A stretch of DNA of 64,000 nt from Fasciola hepatica (lineage: Eukaryota > Platyhelminthes > Trematoda > Plagiorchiida > Fasciolidae). The stretch is taken from contig CANUEZ040000002.1 of the NCBI GenBank assembly GCA_948099385.1, positions 2,610,001-2,674,000 of the forward strand. The letters are read 5' to 3'. Below are positions 29,400 to 40,880 of this stretch, in pieces (the stretch's first letter is position 1; each line of letters opens with the position of its first letter). Both the position numbers and the translations under genes were made by a program. A model generated the notes under the pieces. The model did not search any database, was not told the origin of the DNA, and worked only from the letters and a program-made list of their open reading frames with translations.

Positions 29400-30868
29400 C
29401 CTCCGTGGTTCTTTTAATTATGCAGTTTCCCGATTAGCTTCCTCCTGTTTAATCCACCTGTTCAATTGTCTGCTGGCACGCAGCTCTCCAGCTGCGATGC
29501 CTCAACTCCGTCGCGCATTCATTTCTTGGGCCTTTTGTTCTATTACTGGTTCACTTATCTCGGGGCTTCCTGTTTCCTTCGTCTCTTTCTCTTTTGTGTT
29601 TCATCTGCAGTAAAATGATCTGATTGGTCATGTCTTACCTGTGTCTCCTTGATCATTGCTTTCATCTCTTGATCCGTTTATTGCCTGCCACAGGCATTTA
29701 TCTGAGTGCCTTTCAGTTTGGACTCCTTTTCCGTGTTCCACCCACTGTAAAGACAACATTACGTCACGATGTTCTTTTGCAGTTCCAAATCGTTTGATCT
29801 GTCACAACCCGATTCCTCTAGTCCGTCATCACATGTCGCACCTGCGCTGATAAATAATTAGACAAATTCTTACCTGTTCTCTCCGACCCCATCCTTCATC
29901 TTCACTCTTCTATGAACTGCCCCCACAGTCTTCATCACTTCCGTGCTTCCGAATTCTATTTTCCTCGCTGTTGGACCGCCATGCTCACCTGTCATGAAAA
30001 TAATTCACCGCGATATTACAAAGTTAATTCCACAACCATTTGATCTAACCTTAACTACCCCTCCCAGTGACTGACGACTTCTTTCTAGGACTCCATTGTT
30101 ATTGCTCCTGCTCCTCTTATACCTATACATATACGTATATAATATATATATGTATATAAACTTGCGTATATATGTATATGTGCACGCACTCTGCATCTTG
30201 CAGTTCCCCACCGGCCATTTCTCCTGTTATCATCCCACCGACCGTCGTGATATGCATCCATCAATTCTACATCTGTGCCTCACATCTACTGCATCCAATC
30301 CTTCAAAATCGTTTTTGTCGTCTGATCAACCCTCTACGTCTTGTATTGCTCGCTCCCTGTTTCACAATGAGTTTTGTGCCCTGTCCGCCGACAATCCACT
30401 GTAGAGTACCAATGCTTTATTGAAATCTAATCAACTGCAGTGCACCTCCCTTTTTTCTACATTTTCCCTCGCTACTGCAGTTTCTTATACCGATTTATAG
30501 CCTTTCTCTTGTATATCAGTCGACCTCCAGATGTATCCACCAGGAACAGTCGCTTCCCATCTGACCTTGACTTTCAAACTCACCGAACATCCATTTAAGT
30601 CCGCCCTTGAGTTCATTTAAACTCCCCACAGTCTCTATGGTGTGCGTTCACTTATCATATTCTCATCCCACTTTATTCCCTCTTCTGAGCCTTTTTATTC
30701 CACATTTTCATGCAAATTTCCACATTTTCATGAATTATATCTGTCCATTCCATCACCTGTATCAACAAGGTCGTGCAAATGGCATGCTTCGGACCTCTCC
30801 GAAACAAACCAATATTATGATTATGATTATGCTGATTATTATTAATATTATTATTATTACAGGACTCA
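29400..30868 (+). mobile_element. nLTR-D 3'-tail copy (5'-truncated)
   Basis: Non-coding, pyrimidine-rich, with a TA microsatellite at about 30125-30180 and the family 3' end (GCATGCTTCGG, CTCCGAAACAAACC, then ATT/ATG repeats). The part 29706-30115 is almost the same as the complement of 54060-54492. The part 30180-30830 is almost the same as the complement of 44785-45473. Open frames here (29656-29850, 30096-30423, 30607-30933) reappear in the other copies only because the DNA is repeated. Confidence 0.82.
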
Positions 30869-31824
30869 GGCAAACAAGGATACCTCCCTGCGAAACACCA
30901 TGCAAAAGAAACACAACCCTGGTAAATGTTTAGCCAGTAGTCCCTCCCAGTTTGTCAATTTACGAGGCGTTAGCCATCACAACAAGAACTCTTCTGTAGT
31001 TAGTCACAGAAAAGCTGTTGACCTGGATAGTTCGTCATTCTTCACTCTATCTGAGCTGCTTCGCAAGCGTCAAAATTTATAAAATAGCGTCAATGAATAG
31101 GTTCACCTCAACTTGCTTCCCGACTTCCACAAAACTGATAAAAGTCCCTCCTACTTCAAAACTGGTAAAAAATTATCATAGAAAAACTCGAATAAAATTG
31201 ATTCCCTCAACTAGCTCAAGGATTGCTTGGTTGAGCTTACAAACTACACACGGAGCATGTTGTTCCAAAAACTAAAGCGGTCCATCGTAGGAGATCGAAA
31301 TACAACATCAGCCCGGGAAAAAGCCCAGTACCTAGAGCCCATTCTGTAATCCCTCAACTGTTGATGATGGGGCTAGCCATCCCCCAGAAACCCTAGAAAT
31401 GTGCGAGATTAGATATATTTGAGCCCGTACTCGTAAAGAATTCAAAAATGAATAGGGCTGCCCCCCGGGCAAAACCTATCATCTTACCTCAGGAACCCGG
31501 GCCTCGCTGTCCAATCCTAATCAGTCTGTCGCCTCCAAGTAGAGCAAAACAGTTCAACACTTCATCCACCCGCTAAGAACGAAGTCTTGACGAAACCAGT
31601 CGGAAAGTCAAAGCAGTACCCATGCTACACCAGGTAGTTTTGCGTGCTGTTATCGATGTAGTTTTCACTCAGATACCTTGGGCAATAATAAAAATTACAG
31701 CTTCTCAAGGCTTTCCATTAGCCCAGGAAAATTCAGAGAATTTTTCTCAGCGTTAAAATGCAATCTGGCTTCAACTTGCTTCTTCTGCTCTGTTTCCTTC
31801 GCAGAATCTTCTTGATACTTCATA
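30869..31824. other. No gene recognised
   Basis: About 950 bases with short frames only (30900-31082, 31018-31275, 31695-31901). It may be the 5' UTR of the following nLTR-D copy, but I see no direct match to another copy. Confidence 0.4.
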
Positions 31825-32229
31825 ATGCCACCTGTACTAAAAAAGTCTTCCAGCAACGCCCCATTCTTCCTTAACCCAGTTACCCGAAAAAACAGGCTCA
31901 TTCAAACTCATGCTGCCTTGAAACAATGCTCGGTTAACCTTTGCGACTTTGCAGGCTTGATGACAGAAAAAACAGCTGTCTTAGACCAAAGAATTTCAGG
32001 TATAAAAATTCAGCCTCTGAAGTTGGAGGATATGGTATCTGAACTCACCTCCCTACGGTGTACCACCGGAAGCATCGAACAACCTACCCTACATTGCCTG
32101 ATAGTGACTGGCCGCTTTATTGACTCTGTGGCATCCGAAGTTCTCGTAAGAGTAGGAAACTCCCTTAATGTAGCCGCGTTCAGCGTCCCGGGGGGAATGC
32201 CCTCGAGCTTACCAAGCGTAAATCTTTGA
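31825..32229 (+). pseudogene. nLTR-D copy a: ORF1 N-terminal region
   Basis: 134-codon plus-strand frame. The block FIDSVASEVLVRVGNSLNVA lines up with FLDSVASEAHRRIHNSKNAV in copy e (57020-57337) and HTDAIASEAQRRMKNANNAM in copy d (52877-53203). This identifies a conserved ORF1 segment of the family. In copies d and e a Cys/Arg/Lys-rich stretch and LLFQ follow, likely nucleic-acid binding. I do not know a named domain for it. Confidence 0.7.
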
Positions 32230-32544
32230 ATGCTTGCGGTACGGCCTACCTTCCTTGTCACATATCAAGAATGTATGAGCGCGTTCAGTGCTTTATCTGT
32301 TCCATCCCTATGTGATTCGTAGACGATCTTTTCTATAAAGAGTTCATTAAAATGCGTAACACTATAGTTTCTAACTCTCTCTATAAGACTTAAAACAGTC
32401 GGTGCTAAAGCCTCTGCTGAAAGAGAAATTACCAGATCTCTCCCCACTTTCCCCACGAGAAATACACCTGATGGTCCTGACACTTGGACACGGCTGATCA
32501 CTCTACGGCTCCTTCTCAAGTCCCCACCGCCTAATCTTTACACG

Positions 32545-32920
32545 TGTAACGAACGTTTGAGCAATGCGTAGCCAAATTCGCAACAGATCCCGAAATCAAA
32601 AGACGATTATCCGTGATATTCTACGATACTAGATTATTATATGAACAATGACATAAAAAATATACAAACCTCAATAATACGATCACAAGGACTCAACAAC
32701 GAGAAACCGAATGGCAGCGTGTGAGCAAACAGCACGTGCGTCACGCAGGTCCTGAACAAGGATGTGTCAAAGTAGCGCTCTGGGCGCGAAGAAACAACAA
32801 TTGTTCCATAGGAACAACCAGTTCGTAAAGACAAGTCAATAGTGTATGGAAATGAGTGATGTTGGGAAAAACACTGAATCGCGAGGGAAAAAGGGGGATT
32901 TTCCACGACCGGCTGTTACA
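32545..32920 (+). repeat. Solo LTR-R copy 4 with 5-bp target duplication
   Basis: 376 bp, starts TGTAACG and ends TGTTACA, flanked by perfect ACACG copies at 32540-32544 and 32921-32925. This copy defines the family as an LTR. It sits inside ORF1 of nLTR-D copy a. Confidence 0.9.
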
Positions 32921-33799
32921 ACACGCGCCCTCCGTTTCTTCAAGACCGACTGTTGCCCCGTCATCTGTTCCCGCTCTGGATCCCTCGAAACCTGATCCCA
33001 TTAATGTTGCTCCATATATGTCCGTTCCTCCCTCTTAGTGACACCCAGTAGAAGAAGAGGACTACTACCCGCCGTCCCGCTTCTGCGCCTGTTGTACGCA
33101 CCCCCAACTCTAATTCGCTGTCTGTTCCCTCCGACGATAAGCCGCTCTCCGTCCAGCGGGATAAGTCTACCAGTCTTCCCACCCTTCTCGCAACTCTCTC
33201 CTCCATCCAACTGTCCTCCCCTCAGTCAACTCGCCTAGACTCACTGAATCCGGTTTCGACCTCGGAAAGCATCCCTTGCCCCTATGCGCTAGTGGCCCCT
33301 ACAAATTCACCGCATTTGCTGCCTGCAAATACCAGAATACTGCCTTCACAAGCCCTCCTCTCAGTCCCACGTCGTGTCATCCACCTGACAACTATCTCCA
33401 CTGCTCTCGATATTGAGTAATGCATACGTGGTTTTCAGCCTAGCTTAGCCTACCTTTATCACAAGCTGCAGTCTCATCTACCCCTTGGAACCCACACTAC
33501 TCAACTATTTTCAAACCTCTCCCCTGCTACCTCCTTCAGTCTACACTCAACAGTGAATGGCCGGTATTTCTCAACTGCTCCTGATTACTCCTACCTGATG
33601 TACTCCAGTCAAAGTCCACAGGTTTTCCCCCTTATTAGTTATTTCCCCCTTCGTCGAAGCCTAACTTTTCTACCCCTCAGCAGTCCATCTCACTGCAACA
33701 TTTACTCCAGCTCGGCTAGAAGCCACTCCATCTGAACCGCCACTAGCCTTGGCGTTCATACATTCCCCTTTGGTTCTGACCTCCAATCCTCTCAACCGT

Positions 33800-34430
33800 G
33801 TTAGCTTGTCTTCTTCCAGCTCACTATGCCCCCTTGTGTGCCTGTACCACCTCCCACAAGTGGCATATATTTAGCTTCATTCGTCTTCTATTCCAATAGG
33901 CTGAACCGGCGTGGCGCTGGTTGCCCAGCTTACTTCAAAGAAGTCTACATCACCACCCCTCTTCTACGTGCCGCCCTCGATTCTGTTTTCCGTTCTTTCT
34001 TGTTCACTACCAGCCTCCAAATCGATGTCCTTTACATTGGCTGCGTGCGTCATTCACCGGATTCCCCTAGTTTCCTGCTTCTACCTCGTATTAGATCTTT
34101 CGAATACCCCTCTTTCCTTTCTTTCGGAACCAAGCTTATGGGGGGGGGGGGTGACTTCAATCCTTCAATCTTGTTGACCTACCCTCTTGGCTCCTTCCAA
34201 TCTTATGGACCCAGTTATTAGTATTCACCTTGGTGGTTGGACACTTTTCCGAAACTGCCAGAAGTAGGAACATACTAGATGTGATATTTAATCACAACGT
34301 GCCTCTTGTCGACATGGCAGTAACAAAATTTCTCAGGCATTACCATAAAATGGTTGTCTGCCACCTGCTTTTTAGTGGCCCTCCCAATCCCGTACACCCC
34401 CTCAACCACAAATTAATATGCAAAAATTGA
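33800..34430 (+). pseudogene. nLTR-D copy a: endonuclease domain
   Basis: Degenerate EEP domain spread over several frames: NRLNRRGAGCPAYFKE (compare VNRETRRGGGWLAFVKQ in copy d), GCVRHSPDSPS at the GCVYRPPS position, and RNILDVIFNH followed by HYHKMVVCH, where intact copies have SDHKMV. A G-run lies at 34141-34150. Confidence 0.75.
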
Positions 34431-34929
34431 AGTTCGCTAGCTACTCTTACTTGCCAAGAAGATCGGAGTGATTGTTTTCTCACCTGTGACCCACTAATTG
34501 CTGCTGATATTTTCCATTCCTTTTCCTACTGTCTAGACAAATTGCCTTGCACTTCCAGGTCAGTGCCAGAGAAAAGCTCTCCTATCTCGCCACTCCACAG
34601 GAAGCATCATAAACCTCCCAAGTTACCAAGTAATTCCGATGACCTTTCAATTTTTATTCTTTTGAATCGCATCTCCGTAATTATTTGACGACAAGATAAC
34701 ACGCGACTTCGTGACCAAGGGGCTAAGGCATTCAGTCATCCAAATAAATCTCAACTTCTTTCTATGTTGTATAAACCTAGAAACTCTGATATCAAGGCTG
34801 ATGCGAAATTCCTGATTCTGGGTAACAACTCATCTGTCGCCCCCCACCTTGCATAACCGAAGCCCTCAAAGCATTTTTCGCCTCAGCCGTGGCTCCAGCT
34901 ACTGGCCCTGCCCCTCCCCAATGTTTACC

Positions 34930-35460
34930 CATGAAGGACAGTATCATCAGCATCTACAAATCCCACATCAGGCCTTTGACTGAATACTGCCCAGTAATAT
35001 TCCCTACATGACAAAGTTCGACAGAGTTGCGATCGACAGCACACAAAGGCGTTTTACCAGAAGACTACTCGGTTGGTCCACGTCTTTAAGCTAAAGAGAA
35101 CGATGCCAAAATCCGAATCTTGACCCGCTCTGGCTCCGCCGCTTAAGACTAAACTTAGTCTTCCTGAATAACCTGCCCGATTGCCGGTCCTCTTCCTTTG
35201 GCCCGTGGAACCTCATACCCACTTCGGCACAGGTCTTTTACTGTCCCTTCCAGTATAGCTAAGTCGGCCATACGGCCACTTTTTCCCTTCTCGTCTACTC
35301 CAAAGTCTGGAACAAGTTGCCCATCACACTTCGAGCTTCACAAACCAAGTCCCAACATTTGTCGGGACTCATTCCATATCTCGGAGTCACCCGTGCACTC
35401 CAGTTACCTAATATGAGCATTGCAGAGGATATAGCATACGAGGGTGGCCTCGACTTCTAA
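34930..35460 (+). pseudogene. nLTR-D copy a: RT thumb and C-terminus
   Basis: SIYKSHIRPLTEYCPVIF is the thumb helix found in all copies. Later parts, in shifted frames, include YPLRHRSFTVPSS (the R..F block) and the ending AYEGGLDF, close to AYEKGLDF of copy d. The stop lies at 35458-35460. Confidence 0.75.
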
Positions 35461-38247
35461 GACCAAGTCTTTCGCCGGCCCTGCTCCCTCTAATCAAGGA
35501 CACAATCAACGATAGACAGTTTCGTCCATCTGACTGAGCTCTTAAAGTTTGGCTAGTTTTGGCCACTCCCGCAATGAACAAGCGGGAATTAAAACGCCTT
35601 CATTTTCGTCCATTTTGCTCACATCTTCTCCCGTAGTTTCTGTCGCTTTTATGCCTCGTCCTTTCCTGGTTTTTATATGCCTCCATTAGCCGTTGATCCA
35701 CAGCAGGGGCACACCCTGACTGCTCCATTTTATCTGCTTTCCGTTTCCAGTTCTCCCCTTAGATGCATTTCATCCTCAACGTTGGTGTACGCGCCCGGAT
35801 AACTCCGCTGCTTGGTCGATTAGTAATCGCTGGCTCCGTCCTCTGGAACCCCCGCAACACGACCATCCGACCGCCGAACCTATATCACATACTATCCCAG
35901 TTGAACTACGCCCCACACGCACAACTCTCAATGAACATTAGTGCCATTTCCAACGGTGCAAGGCTCGGTCAGATCCACCGCTTTGGCCAGCGCACTTCTG
36001 GTGTTCAGGTCGTCTGCAGTGATGTGCGAGCGCAACTGGGCTGGTGGTTCACACCTCCTGTGTTCACTTCACGGAGTGTTTTCCAGGTTGGGTGTCCAGC
36101 GCACGGCCAGTCCCACCCACCAGCACCGTTTGCGGGTCTCACGCTCTAATGCTGTAAACTGCAGACCGCATGCTCCAACCACCCTCGTTCGCCACTATAC
36201 GCCCACCTATCGCTCTTATCACATCCATTTTTTTCGTTCTTCTATGGTAGGCACACCCACCTACTCTGTCCTTGCTCCTATCGACTCTCACTGTGTTACC
36301 TCTCATTGCACGTCTCTATCGTCCTACCCACTTTACTCCGCCGACGACCGCCAATATTTCCTTCTTCACCCATGTCGGCTTCGCTGGCTTGTAGTATCTA
36401 TTCATTTGGCATCGCCCTATGCCTATAAAGCTCACTGATCGCACGCTTACGCCTCAACGCCTACTGTTCTGTTAAACCGTTCCTTGTTCTACCTTCCCAT
36501 GCCTAATACCATTACACACCAGTCCCATCCACACCCATGACCATTTCCCATATTAAAACTGCCGTTCCAAACTTTGCATCTCTCACAGCCACACTTATTA
36601 TCCAATCACCACCACTCTATTCTCCCTGCCTGACTCCACGATTCCTCTGTGGATCCTTCCACTTGGCAGTGCTCCGATTAGTATCGTCAATTTGCATCCA
36701 CTTGTACAATTGCCGGCATGCACGCAGCTCCCAATTTCTATGTCTCCGACTTCAAAGCACAACTATTGTTCATGCGTTATGTTCGTTCACCAGCTTACCT
36801 GTACCGGTGCTTTTTTCTCCTCAGCCTTCTTCGCGTTCCACCTGCAATAAAATGATTCTACTGGTTATGTCTCACCTGTCTATTTCGGCCCGTGCTCCCA
36901 TCTCCTGTTTCGTCTACTGTTTGTCACAGACATTTTATGCGTGTCTTTCAGACCGTTCTGCGTTTTCACCGGCCACCTAAAGTAAAACCATTGTTTCGTC
37001 ATGGTTCTCACTCACAGTTTCAGTCCGTTTGATCTGCCATTACCCAACCCCCCTGGCACCCCTTTTGCTCAGTTCTCTCCCACGCTGTTTGCCGTCACAG
37101 TTGCTGCATCTTGCATCACGGACAGTTTCAACTCCCAGGCAACTTTCTCCACTTTGTGTGCACAATCGCTCTGTGCTGCTTAGCCAACTCCATCGCCACC
37201 ATCTTCTCGCTGAATAATGTAAGTCCATTTATTATTGCTCCTCCCAGTTTTGACCGTCACCGCATGTCTCACCTTCGTCAATCAGATTATTAGATCCATT
37301 CTCACCTGTTCTCTTCGATCCCATCCTTCGTCTTCACTCTTCTATGAACTGCTCCTCAGTCGACATCTTTTCTGTGCTTTCGCATTTGCCGCTCTCTCTG
37401 TTGATCCGCCAAGTTCACCAGTCATGAAGATAATTCACCACGATATTCCAAATTTAGTTATACAACCATTCGATCTAACATTACCTGCCGCTCCCAATAA
37501 CTGATAATTTCTTTCCAAGACCCCATTGTTACTGCTCCTGCTCCTCTTATATATATATATATATATATAGACATGCGCATGTGTATATATATGCATTCAC
37601 TTTGCATCCTACAATCCCTCAAGGCCACTTCTACTGCCATCATCCCGCTGACCGCCATGACATGCGTCCATTCCTTCTACATCTGTGCCTCACATCTACT
37701 GCGTCTAATTCTCATGAAAAACTTCATCTGTCTGATCCACCCTTTACGTCTTACATTGCTCTCTCTCTGTTCTGCAATGAGTTTTGTGCCCTGTTCACCA
37801 ACCATTTATTGCAGAGTACCAATGCTCCATTGTTATCTAATACTTTGTATTGCACCTCTCTTTTTTCCCATTGTCTCCAGCTAACACAGTATTTTATGCC
37901 GATTTCTAGCCTTTCCCACGTATATCAGTCAGCTTTTAGATGTCCTTACCAGGGCCAGTCAGACCCTCTACCTGACCTTGGCTTTCAAACTCACCTGGCA
38001 TCCATCTGAATCCGCCCGTGGGTTCATTTAAACTCGCCACATTTTCTTTGATGCGCGTACAATTGCCGTACTTTTATCCCACTTTACTCCCCCTTTTTAG
38101 CCTCTTTTATCCTACTTCTGTCACGCGAATTTCTACATTTTCAAGAATTTCGTCTGTCCATTCCATCACTCGTGAAGGTTGATCATGCATCCGGCATGCC
38201 CCCGGCTTCTCCGAAACAAACCATTATTATCACTAATAGTTATAATA
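35461..38247 (+). repeat. nLTR-D copy a: long 3' tail (proposed 3' UTR)
   Basis: Starts right after the ORF2 stop. The block 35940-36150 (shared words CAGATCCACCG, GATGTGCG, GGTTGGGTGTCCAGCGCACGG) matches the complement of 47560-47750 and more weakly 40940-41110. A TA microsatellite lies at 37550-37570. The 3' end TTCTCCGAAACAAACCATTATTATC lies at 38207-38235. Non-coding throughout; frames such as 35941-36438 and 36537-36980 are not conserved as protein. Confidence 0.75.
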
Positions 38248-38249
38248 TG

Positions 38250-39840
38250 TCCTTTCTACCATACCCTTCGATGCCAGGAGTATTACTGAGCTGTTATCCA
38301 ATGGCAAAACCTCTTCCCGATTAGGCCTCTATGGCCCACCGCCTGTTGCCCTTGTTAATGGCGGACCGAAATCCCCATTTTGCTGCTCAACCCCTTCACC
38401 CTTTCACTAAGTGGCACCGTATCTGCCAAATGGAAGCACTTGGTAATCGTTCCTTTTCGTAAAACAGGACCTTTACATAGGGCATCCAATTATCACCCAA
38501 TAAACCATACCCCTAACCTATCCAGAATTATGTAAAAATATATGAAGATCACTTTAATAACTACTTATTAGGCGTCAACCTTTTTAATGACAACCAACGT
38601 GGATCCTTCCGTCAATATGATTTTCTGAAGCTCCTCACTGACTCAGTCGAAAGTGGGAAATTTTTTGTTGTTCTTCATCCAGACATATCTGAGGCATTTA
38701 ATCGTGTATCTCACTTCCACCTCATAACAAAGCTACGATCAGTTGGCATTATATGTTCACTGCTTTCTCGGTTCACATCTTGCTTATCTCATCTTCCACA
38801 GGTTGCTTTGATTTATGGGAACACCCACTGATCTAAGCCTGTTACTAGTGGTGTTATTCAGGGCGGTGTTTTAGGCCTACTTCTTATTCTCCTATACGTA
38901 GATGAGGTGCTTCCGACATTACTTAATGGTATGCCATTGCCGTTTGTGGGCGATATTAAGGTGGTCCACGCTGTTTCCCCGGCAACCTCAGCACCACCAT
39001 CCCTAAAATCTCGGCCGACTCAGCTGCTCTTGATGAATGGTACTCAGCCTGGGCGGTGAAAGTCTACACCACCAAATGGATCTTTCTTATTTACAAATGC
39101 TAGGTCCCGCCAGGTTCCTAACGCACCTGCGTTTCACCCATCGACAGCCAACCCCTGATGAGTGACCCTGACCTAAATTATTCTGGTCCTTTTAACCTCA
39201 ACGAACATGTTGTTTTCCAACCGGCGAAGGCCGAAAAGTATCTCGGTCTTCTGCTGAGAACCATTCAGATTTGGGGAGCATTCTTTACATGTACAAAGTA
39301 CGTGCCAGGCCCCTTCTGGAATATTATCTATTTTTTCTCTAGAGTGCGAAGGTCCGTTAGGATTATAATTTAATTTATTCAGAAAAAGCTTCACAAAGCA
39401 GATTATCGGATGGTCTTCGAACTTAAGCTGAAGGGAACGATGTTTATCTCTCGAATTCGAAACTTGATGGCTTTGTCGGATCAAGACCGACCTGGTTTTT
39501 CTGTATAAATTATTGACTCAGCAATCTTAAATCCCCAATTAGTTATGCCTTCCCCCTGGCACTGCATATTTTCCCCGTGAAAAACAGTATACTATTACCA
39601 CACCCTCTGCGAGGACTGTTCTACGCTCTAAGTTCTTTCTGTTCACGTACTCCAGAATCTAGAATGAACTCCCTTTGCACATCAGACCGTCTCAGTCATA
39701 GTTTGCATTTGTGCATGCTATGGATAACTCTCCTCTGTCTCAACTAATTTGTGCTTATTCTAATTTCACATGGCCAAAAGTCAATCTTACAAGAAAGGCC
39801 TCGACTTTCAAGCCATTACTCTGCTTTTTCCAATTACCTT
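38250..39840 (+). pseudogene. nLTR-D copy b: RT fragment
   Basis: 5'-truncated. The RT can be followed through many stops: KWKHLVIVPFRKTGPLH at the RT entry, the SGVIQGGVLGLLLILLYVDEV block, a mutated catalytic box (FVGDIKVV in place of FADDIK), PDLNYSGPFNLNEHVVFQPAKAEKYLGL before the thumb, and a C-terminal YKKGLDF. It is heavily decayed and begins directly after the tail of copy a. Confidence 0.8.
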
Positions 39841-40880
39841 GCCTTCCGAGATTGTTTGGTTTTCTTTCTTCTCAGCGCAGACCGTTTTTGACTTATAAAT
39901 GCTTTGTTCGACCATAATCTTGAGACTACGCCATCGACCTATTTAAATCATGATGACGTATACTAACTGTTTTTCCGTACCGGCTTATCGAACCCTTCCG
40001 ATTCCACTTTGAAATGAATCCTGCAGATGCGTCCACATTTTTAGGAAGGCCACCGTAACTCTTCTCCTTCTGTCAATATGCCTCATCCTTTCCACGATTT
40101 GGTACCGTTATTTAGTTGTATCATGACTGCGGCCCTGAAACCAGCCTCAATGAAACCTATGGGAACCGCATCAGTAACCACACACTGGTCCACAGAATAA
40201 GTATACATATACACATGCACACCGAAAAATGTTCCGTGATTATTAGCGGAAGCATGGTAAGAAACCCAAAGCTCCTTGATATCTTTTCCCTTGCACTGCC
40301 TCTTTTTCACATCAGGTCCCACAGCCTGTACCTTTACTTTCCCAGAGATTTTTGACTGGAACATTCATTCTCGCTACTCTCGCTTGGTGTGGCTCATTAA
40401 CTGAACTCAATATCGGGTTATGACGTCACCCATGCTGCCCTCACCTGAGCCATCAGCTTAGTTTCGTCCGTAATTTCATGTAGAATTTACTTTTTTCTTC
40501 TGATGATTGGTAACTCCAGGCCAAGTCACAACCTCGTTGCTGAATCCCATCTCTCTTACACATACTTCCCATTTTTTAGTCTTACTCTCCATGGTCTCAC
40601 TTTTTTCTTCGGTTACCGCTGCCTCGACGGGCCTGTGCTTCACTTTCCTTCCTCTCTCTGTTGACCGTTGATCATCAGCATATCCACGCTGCGTTTTCCT
40701 ATCCCATTTGCTATTCCAATGATCCTCAGTATCGATCACCTCGGGCACTACTTTGATCATCTCCCTGGCTGGTGCACCTAGATAATAATGCTGTGTGGCC
40801 GCCTGTCGGTCGCTGTTTCCGGTGGTGTTGTAGTCCATGTTCTGTCAACCTGACTAGTTGATCCTGGATCATATGCCCTC
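39841..40880. other. Probable nLTR-D copy b 3' region, not clearly matched
   Basis: About 1 kb without a convincing gene. It lies between the copy b C-terminus and the recognisable tail, so it may be extra 3' UTR or a small insertion. The minus-strand frame 40476-40838 (120 codons, Lys/Glu-rich) is not recognised. Confidence 0.4.

Larger units (their letters stand above)
31825..35460 (+). mobile_element. nLTR-D copy a: ORF1, endonuclease and C-terminus, RT core deleted
   Basis: Plus-strand CR1-like element. ORF1 (31825-32540), solo LTR-R copy 4 (32545-32920), ORF1 rest (32921-33450), endonuclease (33800-34430), linker (34440-34900) and RT thumb/C-terminus (34930-35460). The linker end (PCITEALKAFFASAVAP) passes within about 40 bases to the thumb (YKSHIRPLTEYCPVI), so the fingers and palm, roughly 1.1 kb, are missing. 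A long non-coding tail follows on the same strand to 38247. Confidence 0.82.

Noticed and set aside
30096..30933. Frames repeated at 44804-45473 that look like conserved proteins
   Set aside because: Similarity is at the DNA level over the whole repeat, including non-coding parts; no codon-level preference is visible and more distant tails break the frames.
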